From assembly GCF_947504215.1 (NCBI RefSeq), contig NZ_CANNGO010000021.1:1-33591 (forward strand): a DNA stretch of 33,591 nt, read 5' to 3'. A program made the position numbers and the translations under genes. The notes beneath the pieces were generated by a model, which was given only the letters and a program-made list of their open reading frames with translations, had not been told where the DNA came from and did no database searches. Of this stretch, positions 17,960 to 26,035 are shown piece after piece (the stretch's first letter is position 1; the number at the start of each line of letters is the position of its first letter). The DNA is from an uncultured Ruegeria sp. Its GTDB lineage: Bacteria; Pseudomonadota; Alphaproteobacteria; Rhodobacterales; Rhodobacteraceae.

Positions 17960-18095
17960 TTTCCCAATATTGTAGGATCATATCGCGCCAAACAACTTGA
18001 ACGAACTAGATGTCAACACAGGAACAGCATACACTTGAGTGTTTACTCGCTCATTACCATTCACAGTGATAAAGCTAGCAAGACTTTACAGTGAT

Positions 18096-19091
18096 TTACG
18101 CAGAATCTGTTCCCAAACTTTCTATGACGTTCTTCTCGGTATCAAACAGCTCTTCGAGTTGAGTTTCGAATTGTTCATTCACTTCTATTTTGTGTTGCTT
18201 CGTCTCACTTAGCTGGCGGCGTAATTCACTTATTTCAGGCGTTTCTGAGGCTCCTTGCGCCTCCATTGCCACAATAGCGCTTTGAATCTGGTTTATTGCC
18301 GCATCGAAGCTTGAGATCGCACTCTGTTTACTGCTGTTCAAAGAACCCCTAAGACAATCAAAATATGCGGAAACTTTGGGAACAACTTTTTGTTTTTCCT
18401 CTTCCCTAATTAGCTCGATTTCAGATTGCATTTCTGCTGAAAGATGTGCGAATTCCTCTTGCGCTTGCGCAGCACGTCTCTTTTCATCTTCTTGATTTAT
18501 GTATGCTTCAATCAATTTGAACTGTGGCAAATGCAGCTTTGCTTCGCGTTGCGATATCTTGAACTCCGGCAGTTTAAGGACAATTTCTTGTTTACCCATT
18601 GTGAATTCAGGAACCTTGAATACCACTTCGTGTTTCTCCATGTACGGCACGGGGACATCCGCGAAAATATCCGTCCACTTCACAGTACATTTTGGAGGCC
18701 CTTTGGTCTTTACGGTGCCGTTAAAGGGAATTTTCGTCTTTATCCACGTCGGTTCGCAGATTGTCTCTGGCTTCTGACCGATCTTCTTACGCTCCATCCG
18801 AACCGAGGGAGTCTCAAAAACAATTCTCCGATCCTTCATGGTTACTTCGGGAATGCTCAGCGATAACTTCCTATCAACAAAACCTACCTTGAACTCTGGA
18901 ATTAATATGCTGGTTGGTTCCCATTTCACTTCAAACTTGAACTCAGCAAAGGCGTCGTCAAATTCCTTTTGCTTTTCTCCTGTGGTTTCTTCAAATTCCT
19001 TGGTTTTCTCGCCGATCCGATTTTCTACGTTGGCTCCAAAAACCTCTAGCCCAGTTTCAAATTCCCCTGCTTCTTTAGAGCATGCGTCCAT
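18096..19091 (-). CDS. Unknown protein with 14-residue beta-like repeats and coiled coils
   Basis: The 331-residue protein is not recognisable by family. Residues 1-55 are charged and helical. Residues 60-100 and 155-195 carry two blocks of a 14-residue repeat with a hydrophobic run, then Pro, Glu, aromatic and a basic turn: SIPEVTM, ETPSVRM, KVPEFTM, KLPEFKI and HLPQFKL, with prolines at 81/95 and 161/175/189. Alternating hydrophobic residues suggest beta strands, as in a filament or beta-solenoid. Residues 195-330 are strongly coiled-coil and contain EEEKQKV. Two short Cys-containing segments (ICEPTW and KCTVKW) lie between the blocks. The gene converges on the protease pair, so co-function is only a guess. 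It is AT-rich compared with the chromosome. Confidence 0.7.
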   Translation of the reverse strand: MDACSKEAGEFETGLEVFGANVENRIGEKTKEFEETTGEKQKEFDDAFAEFKFEVKWEPTSILIPEFKVGFVDRKLSLSIPEVTMKDRRIVFETPSVRMERKKIGQKPETICEPTWIKTKIPFNGTVKTKGPPKCTVKWTDIFADVPVPYMEKHEVVFKVPEFTMGKQEIVLKLPEFKISQREAKLHLPQFKLIEAYINQEDEKRRAAQAQEEFAHLSAEMQSEIELIREEEKQKVVPKVSAYFDCLRGSLNSSKQSAISSFDAAINQIQSAIVAMEAQGASETPEISELRRQLSETKQHKIEVNEQFETQLEELFDTEKNVIESLGTDSA

Positions 19092-19444
19092 CTCAACGCC
19101 TCCAATACGATTGATGTAATCTATTAGCTTGAACTAAATTTCCATGGATATTTTCGCTCGAATCAGTGTTTAGGTCAAGTCTTGCAGCAGATGACAGGGT
19201 TGTGAACAAGTGAATTATTTTTCTCCTAGATGAAAAAATGCTGCAGGAAAAGATCAGTTATTTGGCGCATGAATAATGTAGGACCAAACTGAATTCGAAT
19301 AGCGCGCGCAAGCAAGCGGGTATAAATGATTCCCCGCTCGTTATTCATTGAACAAATAAGGTCACAATAGGCGGAAGCAACGGTTAACGGAGCACAGCAG
19401 TTGATCCATTATGATACTGACCTGCATACCTATGGGAAGCGAAG
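19092..19444. other. AT-rich divergent intergenic region
   Basis: This 353-bp stretch separates the minus-strand beta-repeat gene from the plus-strand HTH gene. It is AT-rich and must hold both promoters. I see no reading frame with coding character and no clear repeat beyond an imperfect GCAGCA/TGCTGC pair. Confidence 0.45.
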
Positions 19445-19696
19445 ATGGAACAGATTTTTAAACGGCTCGAGCGAATAGAAGAATTGCTTTCAGCCGACAA
19501 GACAGGCTCGCCAAGGCATGAGTATCTTAACATTAAGGCTGCGGCCGACTTCATTGGGATTAGCCGCCAGACCCTGGACAAATGGCGCATGGAAGAACGG
19601 GGGCCTGCGGTTCACCGTGTCGGACGCCGGGTGATGTACTCGGTTTCTGACTTGCGCTCATTCATGGACGAGCACCGCCATGGGACGCATCGATAG
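19445..19696 (+). CDS. Excisionase-like / HTH_17 DNA-binding protein
   Basis: The 83-residue protein has a MerR-like winged helix of the excisionase (HTH_17) class at residues 27-76: YLNIKAAADFIGISRQTLDKW, then RVGRRVMYSVSDLRSFM. Residues 1-20 form a short helix that may dimerize. Such proteins act as excisionase/AlpA-type factors or as regulators of the replication module. It lies 4 kb from the integrase and just before the replication genes, so regulation of the primase operon is as likely as a direct excision role. Confidence 0.85.
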   Translation: MEQIFKRLERIEELLSADKTGSPRHEYLNIKAAADFIGISRQTLDKWRMEERGPAVHRVGRRVMYSVSDLRSFMDEHRHGTHR

Positions 19697-19928
19697 CACC
19701 CCGACCACTAGTAGGCAGAGCAAGAATTCTTCGAAGGACAATTGACTTAATTCAGAACCGCAATCCGACAGACCTCTGCGGTTGCCCGGCAACTAATAGT
19801 TTACTGGGGGATTGACACGGTTGATCAATGATTCTGCCGAGACCGGTTCGGACATGGCTGACCCGCACAGACTTTCGCGGACGATGCGGGTCAGAAAGTT
19901 GCTGAAATCCACACCGAGGGAAAAGTCG

Positions 19929-20177
19929 ATGCTTGAGATAAATAATGCCACAAAGGCACTAATCAAAGAACCCTTGTTGGGCGGGTTATGGGGCGATTTG
20001 AGCAATGCAGGTCCAGCCGTTGCCAAACCAAGAAACACTCTATTGATCAGGGCCGCAAGTGAGGAGCGAACCAGCGATTTCCCGCACTTCTCCATTATTC
20101 AGAAAGGTCTGATCTGCCAACACCCCAGATGGCTTTCCCTTGCCATTCAAGCTAGGTCGGGGGGGCGAGCAAAATGA
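19929..20177 (+). CDS. Small hypothetical protein before the primase-helicase gene
   Basis: The 82-residue frame ends in ATGA, overlapping the start of the primase-helicase gene, which suggests translational coupling. GAGGGA lies before the chosen ATG; earlier in-frame starts (TTG 19812, ATG 19854) lack such a signal. The sequence (LEINNATKALIKEPLLGGLW near its start) matches no family that I know. It may instead be untranslated leader. Confidence 0.4.
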   Translation: MLEINNATKALIKEPLLGGLWGDLSNAGPAVAKPRNTLLIRAASEERTSDFPHFSIIQKGLICQHPRWLSLAIQARSGGRAK

Positions 20178-22021
20178 GGCCGCGCAGCTATTCGCCTGAT
20201 GCAGTCGTTGACTTTCTGAGTATTTGCTCGCCTGCGCGTCACGAGTTTTCAGTTTTGGTTCACTCGCTTCGAGACGCTTGCGCTGGAGTTCCGGCTGCAC
20301 GTTTCATGGTTCAGGATTTTTTCGCCTATTTTTCGCGTGTTGAGATGGCTGGAGAGGGCCCGTCAGCCGAAGAAATCAACGAATGGTGGGATGATGGCAT
20401 AGAAGGCCTCTCTCTGGAGCAATTGGCGCTTACTGAAGCCGAGATATATCGCGATCTTGCGTTTGATTTTGAGTTAGGGCCCGTTGAGAACCATCCCGAC
20501 GTTGTCACGACTTTCGTTTCCAAATTTCAAAGCTTCGCTGAACGCTTCGAGGCTTGGGCAGCGATAACGAGAGAAGACTATCTGGATGTACTCAATCGAG
20601 AGATTGCCGAGGAGGCCTCAACACTTGAGGCCGTCATTGAGAGAACTAACCGTGAGTACTTCACGATAACCAAAGACGGTGGATACTCGGTGGGCCGAGA
20701 ACAGTTGAATCCAACCACGGGCCATCGGGAAGTCAAATTCTTTACCGAAGGCGCTATCAAAAAAGACCTCGATAGAAAGAGGGTAGAAGTTCCTGAGTCA
20801 GACGGGAAGTCCAAACTTGTTGGTATCGGTACTGCTTGGTTAACGCACTCGGAGCGTCGTCACTACCGGCACCTAACATTTGATCCCAATCACAGCCTTC
20901 ACGAAGGCGTCGGTGACAACCGTACCTTCAATTTGTTCAGGGGCTTCGCTGTCGAGCCCGATCCGTTGGAAGATTGGTCACCGTTGGATCACCTCATTCG
21001 AGATGTCATTTGTGGTGGCCACAAGGAGCAGTATGATTTCATCATCAGGTGGGCGGCCAAGATGGTTCAGTACCCCAGTGAACCAGCAGGAGTCGTACTT
21101 TCGATTCCAGGCCCAAAGGGCTCGGGCAAAGGTACGCTCGGTCGCGCCCTCGTCGGCCTTGTCGCACCACACGGAAAGCAGTTGACCCAGCCGGAGCAGC
21201 TCACGGGTAAATTCAATAAGCATCTTGCAGAGACGATCGGACTGTTCGTCGATGAGGCATACTGGTCAGGAGACAAAAAGGCAGAGAATGCGTTAAAAGC
21301 GCTGATCACGGAGCCGACCTTTATGTGTGAACCAAAGGGTGTCGATTCATTCGAGGTAAACAATCATCTTCACATCGTTATGGCGACAAACAACGATTGG
21401 GCGGCGCCCGTAGAGTTTGGAGATCGACGTTATGCAGTCTTCTCACCCGAGCCAGAAGCCGTGTCGGAGTTCAAGTCCCGGATAGGATTCGGTCGTATTC
21501 TCGAGGGCCAAGGGCGTGTGAAGCGCTCTATCCTGGCAGGCATGATGTCCAAACTGATGCGTGTAGACGTTAATGGATGGCGAGCGGATGAACACATTCC
21601 CGTTACGGATGCCCTAAGGCGGCAGCGCGCCTTGACCGCCCAGCAAGATCCAATGCTCGGCTGGTGGGAGTCGGTACTTCAGCGGGGAGGGCTCGATCGG
21701 CTTCGAATTCCGGGCTGGCCCTCAGCAATCGGCGAGGTGTCTCCGTCAATAAAGGACGAGCTTGAAGTCGACATTCGTTCATACCATCAACAGCAGCCAT
21801 ATCGAGTGCACATTCCCGATAAGTCGGCAATCGGAAGATGGCTGAAAGAAAAATTTAAGTATCAGATCGACGGAAATGTGGGCGCGGGCCCCGAAAGACG
21901 TCGTGGCTGGATACTGCCGACACTGGCTCAGGCCAGGAAGGACTTTGAAGACCTCCTGGGAACTGGAACTATTGAATGGGAGCCTTTTGGTGATACCGAA
22001 GGCTGGGGCGATGACACTTGA
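20174..22021 (+). CDS. Primase-helicase (DUF5906/D5-like, SF3 class)
   Basis: The 615-residue protein has a C-terminal AAA+/superfamily-3-type helicase: IPGPKGSGKGTLGRAL (Walker A, about 310-325), GLFVDEAYWSGDKKAENALK (Walker B, about 352-371), then LHIVMATNNDWAAPVEFGDRRYAVF, with the sensor asparagine and arginine region typical of DUF5906 and phage/plasmid D5 proteins. The N-terminal 200 residues show no obvious catalytic primase motif. It should unwind and start replication of the element after excision. A run of 9-bp repeats lies 70-220 bp downstream and may be its origin. Confidence 0.88.
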   Translation: MRPRSYSPDAVVDFLSICSPARHEFSVLVHSLRDACAGVPAARFMVQDFFAYFSRVEMAGEGPSAEEINEWWDDGIEGLSLEQLALTEAEIYRDLAFDFELGPVENHPDVVTTFVSKFQSFAERFEAWAAITREDYLDVLNREIAEEASTLEAVIERTNREYFTITKDGGYSVGREQLNPTTGHREVKFFTEGAIKKDLDRKRVEVPESDGKSKLVGIGTAWLTHSERRHYRHLTFDPNHSLHEGVGDNRTFNLFRGFAVEPDPLEDWSPLDHLIRDVICGGHKEQYDFIIRWAAKMVQYPSEPAGVVLSIPGPKGSGKGTLGRALVGLVAPHGKQLTQPEQLTGKFNKHLAETIGLFVDEAYWSGDKKAENALKALITEPTFMCEPKGVDSFEVNNHLHIVMATNNDWAAPVEFGDRRYAVFSPEPEAVSEFKSRIGFGRILEGQGRVKRSILAGMMSKLMRVDVNGWRADEHIPVTDALRRQRALTAQQDPMLGWWESVLQRGGLDRLRIPGWPSAIGEVSPSIKDELEVDIRSYHQQQPYRVHIPDKSAIGRWLKEKFKYQIDGNVGAGPERRRGWILPTLAQARKDFEDLLGTGTIEWEPFGDTEGWGDDT

Positions 22022-22564
22022 GTTTCATAGGTCGGATGTCGCTCACGAACAGTACTGAAGACCTACGGAAACCCAAAAACAGGCACATCCATTGAGCAAC
22101 CTGAGTAATTGAGTTTTATTTCGGATAGCATTGCAACAGCCGAGTTTGGCATTCACCGGTGCTCAATCAGGTCAAATGTATCCAACCTATCTTCTATTTG
22201 ATTTCCGAAGTTGGTTACTCGACTTACTCAGGTTACTCAAAGACACATTTATTTTAATAATTTCAATAGCCTAGAGTGGATCAGCGGTCGAATGCTGGAC
22301 GAGTGATTGGGTGGGTTTCAGCAACTGGAAAAGCTGTGGCTGCTCTGGAACCTCACATCCATTGTGCAACGTTGGCATCGTCGGCCCGGAACACTTGGCA
22401 TATCTGTTCGAGGCGGTTGAGACGAACCGGCCATATTTATTTCGCCGAGGACCTAAGGACACCGGATCCCTCGTTCCGCTTGGGGCACCGAAAAGTCCAA
22501 CCGAAACAAGGCCCTGCATGTGGTCAATTTCTAGGCCCTGCCATGGGCCCGAAACAGGTGAATT
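22022..22564. other. Non-coding region with iteron-like repeats, candidate replication origin
   Basis: Three 9-bp tandem copies, GGTTACTCG, ACTTACTCA and GGTTACTCA (22213-22239), face two inverted copies, TGAGCAACC and TGAGTAATT (22093-22110), across an AT-rich spacer of about 100 bp. The arrangement follows directly after the primase-helicase gene. Iterons flanking an AT-rich unwinding region are typical of origins used by P4-like and satellite replication proteins. The overlapping frames at 22276-22814 look like artefacts. Confidence 0.5.
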
Positions 22565-23125
22565 ATGGGGAATGCAGCAATACAGATCAGGCCCGCAGCA
22601 AGAGCCGATGCACCGAGCCGGTACCGAACGCGCTCCGAGATACCTTCGGACGTGGACGAGCGATTCCTGTCGGCGCTGTCAGAGTTCGGCCAGGTCACCT
22701 ACGCTGCGAACGTCTCCGGCATGGCGCGGCGCTCCCTCTACGAGCGGCGGCGACGTGACCCCGAATTTGCAGCCAAGTGGGACGAGGCCATCGACACCTT
22801 CGAGGAGACGCTGACGCAGAGGGTCATTGCCACTGCGCTCCACATGGGTACAGGCCGCTGGGTCCCTGCCACAGACCCGGACACGGGCGAGGCAGAACTT
22901 GACGAGGACTTCGAGCCGGTGATGCGTTTCGACTGTTCGAACGTGGACCCGAGGATTGCGGTGCGCCTCATCGGCCTGAGGATAAGCGGCGTGAACGAGG
23001 CGGCGACGGTCGCCATCCAGAACAACGTCGTGGCCCCGTCCGCGCCCAAGCTGGTCTCGGGTGCCCCGATAGACGTGGATGCGATACTCGCCGAATACGA
23101 GGACCTTGGCATCGATGACGAATAG
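22565..23125 (+). CDS. Terminase-small-subunit-like DNA-binding protein
   Basis: The 186-residue protein has a helix-turn-helix at about residues 33-62 (FLSALSEFGQVTYAANVSGMARRSLYERR), followed by RDPEFAAKWDEAIDTFEETL. This pattern, an HTH followed by DPEFAxxWDEA and a helix, is characteristic of small terminase subunits that select DNA for packaging. The C-terminal part is acidic (AILAEYEDLGIDDE). No large terminase, portal or capsid gene is present, so it may redirect a helper phage's packaging, as in phage satellites. AGGTG precedes the ATG. Other HTH proteins of unknown role can look similar. Confidence 0.65.
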   Translation: MGNAAIQIRPAARADAPSRYRTRSEIPSDVDERFLSALSEFGQVTYAANVSGMARRSLYERRRRDPEFAAKWDEAIDTFEETLTQRVIATALHMGTGRWVPATDPDTGEAELDEDFEPVMRFDCSNVDPRIAVRLIGLRISGVNEAATVAIQNNVVAPSAPKLVSGAPIDVDAILAEYEDLGIDDE

Positions 23126-23684
23126 AGTCGCAGAACAGGGACCTGCGGTATCGGTCGAGGTGCTGTTCGTCGACGGTACGGTGCTGCTTACCGACGAAGG
23201 TCTTACCTGCAGGGCTGCAGCGGACGCTCAGCACCTGTTCGAGGAGATCGACGGATCCGAACCCAGGTTGCCCTACCGTGATGCGGCGGCGCGACTGTGT
23301 CAGGCCCGTCGCCTTGCCGCCGATGGCTCGCTTACCGTAGCTGATCGCCGCCGCCTGCTGGAACACGTGACGGACACGCCGGTGCTCTCGTCCCCCGAGG
23401 TCCACCCGGTCATCTCCGTCGAGTTCGTCGAGCCACCGGATTGGATGGTCGTCGAGGCACTGGCCGACGACGCCTGGCTTGACAGCGCACCCTCTCCGCT
23501 ACTGACCACCACGACGACTCGGACCGACGACGGCGCTGCCGTTGGATGTTGTGCTGCTCGGTTCGCAGATGAGACCCAGCGTGAGCAGGCCGTTCGACGT
23601 ATAGCTAGCGATCATCGCCTCTCGTCCAGCCAGCGGCGCGCCATCTGTGAGCGTATTGCCAGGACACCCGTGTTCGCTTCCTGA
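23115..23684 (+). CDS. Hypothetical protein with an internal duplication
   Basis: The ATG at 23115 overlaps the end of the terminase-like gene by 11 bp, so the two are probably co-translated. The 189-residue protein matches no family that I know. It contains a duplicated helical unit: residues 56-93 (DAAARLCQARRLAADGSLTV..RRRLLEHVTDTPVLSS) and 157-189 (EQAVRRIASDHRLSSSQRRAICERIARTPVFAS). Both end in an arginine-rich helix and T-P-V-[LF]-x-S. The N-terminus reads VSVEVLFVDGTVLLTDEG. Base composition is GC-rich, like its neighbours. Confidence 0.65.
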   Translation: MTNRVAEQGPAVSVEVLFVDGTVLLTDEGLTCRAAADAQHLFEEIDGSEPRLPYRDAAARLCQARRLAADGSLTVADRRRLLEHVTDTPVLSSPEVHPVISVEFVEPPDWMVVEALADDAWLDSAPSPLLTTTTTRTDDGAAVGCCAARFADETQREQAVRRIASDHRLSSSQRRAICERIARTPVFAS

Positions 23685-23772
23685 AGCAATCGGCTGCTCG
23701 GGTCGAACTGCTGGTCTACATCCCGCGACCGCAGCCAGCACAGTGAGTGCATGCTAAGAGGAGGCAAACGAG

Positions 23773-24276
23773 ATGTTCGAACGGACCAGAGTCTTAATTC
23801 TAAGTGATCGGAACGCGGCGCGAGAGGCGCTGCTTAAGGAGATGGCCGAGGACGAGCGCCAATCGGTCGAGGCGGAGCTCGACGCCCTAGAGCGTGAGGA
23901 GGCCGACCGGGTCGAGCGCGAAAAAGCGCGGGCGCGACAGGCAGAGGCACTCACGGACGCTCGGAAAAAACTCGCGGATGCCAGAAATAGCCAGCACAAG
24001 TGGGCCGATTCATTCGACCGGGCACTGTCGGATGCCTGCAAAGCATTTGAGGCGCTCGAGGAACTTTCGGTGGAGGTCGCGAGGCTCGAGAATTTCACCG
24101 GCGACGGCAGTGGCAAGAGACCGGTGATCGTCGGTCACGCGAGAACCGGAGCGCTGGTCGCGGCCTTCTGGGATCGCGCGCGCCCGCTCGCGAAACGGAT
24201 CGGCCTTCGTCCGGTGGCGGGTACGAACAAAAGCATAAAACCACTCGCATCGATTTACCCCGCAGATAGGCGTTGA
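23773..24276 (+). CDS. Coiled-coil hypothetical protein
   Basis: The 167-residue protein is dominated by a charged helix at residues 15-75 (EMAEDERQSVEAELDALERE and a following Arg/Glu/Ala-rich stretch), which should form a coiled coil. A less charged C-terminal part contains GHARTGALVAAFWDRARPLAKRI. AGAGGAGG lies nine bases before the ATG, a strong initiation signal. The function is unknown. Its place between the terminase-like gene and another small gene suggests a structural or scaffold-like role in the satellite-like core, but nothing in the sequence proves it. Confidence 0.65.
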   Translation: MFERTRVLILSDRNAAREALLKEMAEDERQSVEAELDALEREEADRVEREKARARQAEALTDARKKLADARNSQHKWADSFDRALSDACKAFEALEELSVEVARLENFTGDGSGKRPVIVGHARTGALVAAFWDRARPLAKRIGLRPVAGTNKSIKPLASIYPADRR

Positions 24277-24384
24277 GTGCTGGTTCGAAAAGCACGGAGG
24301 CAAATTCGCGTTTGGGCGCCGATGGCCACTTTTCGGCTATGCACTCCCAAAAACCCCGAAACCATACGAAATGGAGGAGAGAAC

Positions 24385-24819
24385 GTGACTAAGGACATCC
24401 ACCTACAGACCAGAGGACAGGTCATGGAGTGCCTGAACAAGGCGGCGCATACGGTCGCCGTCGATTCCAATCGGAAATTGGATCGGCTTACAGCGGCCCG
24501 CGCAGATAAGACGGGTGAGCCCTATCTGAAAGCTTACGAGGCCGTCTGCGAGGCGCATCCAGAGCTCACGGAACATGCGCTCGGCGGCACCGCTGGCTTC
24601 CAGCCTGAACAGCTACCACTGAGCCACGAGGAGATTGAGTTCGATCTGGCCGTCAGGAACAGCAATGAGTCGAGAGCCCTAAAAGCTGGGCTTGACGCTA
24701 AGACCGCGGACCGGGAGACGATGCGACGGGCCCAGGAGGAGCAGGTCCGCAGCGCGAGGAGCGGTCGCCTGTTGAGCCTTCCGGACGCAATCGAGATCGT
24801 TCGGGGCAGACACACCTAA
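24385..24819 (+). CDS. Hypothetical protein of the satellite-like core
   Basis: A GTG start at 24385 is preferred over an earlier in-frame start because ATGGAGGAGA lies directly before it. The 144-residue product has a region PYLKAYEAVCEAHPELTEHA (about 45-65) that vaguely recalls the C-terminal tails of Mu-like phage protease/scaffold proteins, and a later charged helix (ADRETMRRAQEEQVRSARSGR). That likeness is weak and I name no function. A strong hairpin follows its stop, so it is the last gene of the run starting at 22565. Confidence 0.6.
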   Translation: MTKDIHLQTRGQVMECLNKAAHTVAVDSNRKLDRLTAARADKTGEPYLKAYEAVCEAHPELTEHALGGTAGFQPEQLPLSHEEIEFDLAVRNSNESRALKAGLDAKTADRETMRRAQEEQVRSARSGRLLSLPDAIEIVRGRHT

Positions 24820-24894
24820 AGACGTATTCGCGGGGTGCAGGGCGCGTCCCTGCTGCGGCCTCCTCCCGCATCATAACCGACCCGCGACAACGTG

Positions 24895-24922
24895 GCCCCG
24901 GCGTTTAACCGTGCGCCGGGGC
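24895..24922. terminator. Hairpin terminator between convergent genes
   Basis: GCCCCGGCG (24895-24903) and CGCCGGGGC (24914-24922) form a perfect 9-bp GC stem with a 10-base loop, followed by TATTCCTTTC on the plus strand. It lies between the end of the 24385 gene and the end of the minus-strand gene at 24945 and could serve both. Confidence 0.7.
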
Positions 24923-24944
24923 TATTCCTTTCAAGGTAATGGTA

Positions 24945-25436
24945 TCAGCTGTCGTTCTGCAGTACGGCCTCCACCGCCTCCGTCAGTGACGCGATGGTCA
25001 AGTGCCTGTAAGGTACGTACTTGTCTCTCGAACCTTCGGCGATGCTCGGAGCCAGGGCGAACTTATTGGGCTTGTCGGTCGCAATGGACGGTATCTCCGC
25101 CATGTGTATGAGCCAGGACATGGCTATCTCCAACGTTTCCTTCTTCACCACGACGCATATCAGCACGCCCGGCTTGCCTTTGCCGAAAGTGGTCTTCTGC
25201 ACATCGAACTGGACGGTCCTGACCGGTTTCTCTGAGTCGAGGAGCCATGCCTTAACCTGAATGGGGAGCGCGCGGCCGCTCTCCTTGTCCAGGACAACGA
25301 GATCGATGCCGTGGTCGTCCGATAGCGGCTCGAACGGTGACAGGCGCCCTGAGGATTGTGACATCAGCGCCGTCGCCACGTGCAGTTCCGCGATCTTGCC
25401 CCTCTGGGTCGAGGTCAACCCGCCGTTCCGTCCCAT
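24945..25436 (-). CDS. PD-(D/E)XK nuclease-like protein
   Basis: The 163-residue protein shows the core of a small PD-(D/E)XK fold: GKIAELHVATALM (helix with Glu17), then PLSDDHGIDLVVLD (Asp in GIDL near residue 44) and ALPIQVKAW (Gln-Val-Lys near 59-61). This G-x-D ... Q-x-K pattern is typical of DUF4365-like and PDDEXK_11-like nucleases. The second half (VVVKKETLEIAMSWLIHM) looks structural. Nucleases of this size on mobile elements are often defence or conflict proteins, which is inference. It diverges from an XRE regulator, and a palindrome lies four bases upstream of its start. Confidence 0.72.
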   Translation of the reverse strand: MGRNGGLTSTQRGKIAELHVATALMSQSSGRLSPFEPLSDDHGIDLVVLDKESGRALPIQVKAWLLDSEKPVRTVQFDVQKTTFGKGKPGVLICVVVKKETLEIAMSWLIHMAEIPSIATDKPNKFALAPSIAEGSRDKYVPYRHLTIASLTEAVEAVLQNDS

Positions 25437-25439
25437 ATG

Positions 25440-25458
25440 TTATCCTGTTTTGGGATAA
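25440..25458. promoter_or_regulatory. Operator-like inverted repeat between the nuclease and XRE genes
   Basis: TTATCC and GGATAA (25440-25445 and 25453-25458) are exact inverted copies around seven bases. The site is next to the start of the nuclease-like gene and about 50 bp before the XRE gene, a natural place for the regulator to control both. Confidence 0.55.
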
Positions 25459-25504
25459 TTTCTTTTCGGGATTACCGCGACCTGTACGGGCAGTCAAATG
25501 GAAC

Positions 25505-25735
25505 GTGCGGGTGGCCAAGAGCATCTACGACGACGAGTACAGGTCGCTCATCAAGCGACTGCGCGATCATCGCAAATCAGTCGGCATGACCCAGCAGGCC
25601 CTCGCTGACGCCTTGGGTAAGCCGCAGTCCTATGTTGCTAAGGTCGAAGGTTGTAAGCGGCGTCTTGACGTCATCGAGTTCAAGCACTGGTGCAAAGCAC
25701 TTAGAGTAGATGTTGTCGAAATTCTAACCAGTTAG
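25505..25735 (+). CDS. XRE-family HTH regulator
   Basis: The 76-residue protein carries a Cro/C1-type helix-turn-helix at about residues 13-68: LIKRLRDHRKSVGMTQQALA, then LGKPQSYVAKVEGCKRRLDVIEF. The start is GTG (25505 or 25511); the open frame extends further upstream, but that part overlaps the divergent promoter and has no coding character. It probably controls the divergent nuclease-like gene and itself through the repeat at 25440-25458, much like the controller proteins of restriction systems. Confidence 0.82.
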   Translation: MRVAKSIYDDEYRSLIKRLRDHRKSVGMTQQALADALGKPQSYVAKVEGCKRRLDVIEFKHWCKALRVDVVEILTS

Positions 25736-26035
25736 AATATTGGGCAATTCGCAAGCTAATTGACCTGAAACCGTAAGGCTGCCGAAAAGTGCCACACAGT
25801 AAACAGAGGCACTGTCGGAAATTGCGGACAAAAGCAGATACAACAATTCTGTCGTTTTAAGCCCATGGAACGATGCGGGGGCTAAGCGCGGAATTTTTTA
25901 GTTTGTTAAAATTGACAAGCATGATGACGTGGTAGTGGTCATTCTCAAATAACTTCAGAGCATCCAATATCTTTGTCTTGACCTTACGAGATATTGCCTT
26001 GATATTCCTCCAAAATCAATAGCTTGGTGAGAATA

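Noticed and set aside
18444..18866. 140-residue plus-strand frame opposite the beta-repeat gene
   Set aside because: Its composition is Phe/Leu/Arg/Cys-rich with no motif, and the minus-strand frame shows clear repeat periodicity; it is an antisense artefact of that repeat.
22213..22239. CRISPR-like array
   Set aside because: The repeats are 9 bp, directly adjacent with no spacers, and there are no cas genes in the window.
22276..22814. Two long overlapping frames covering the start of the terminase-like gene
   Set aside because: They are rich in Arg, Pro, Ser and Cys, have no motif and overlap a frame with a clear HTH and good start signal; GC-rich sequence produces such open frames.
23754..24116. 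Serine/alanine-rich 120-residue frame on the minus strand
   Set aside because: It is the antisense of the Glu/Arg/Ala-rich coiled-coil gene; the low-complexity serine run is a typical antisense artefact.
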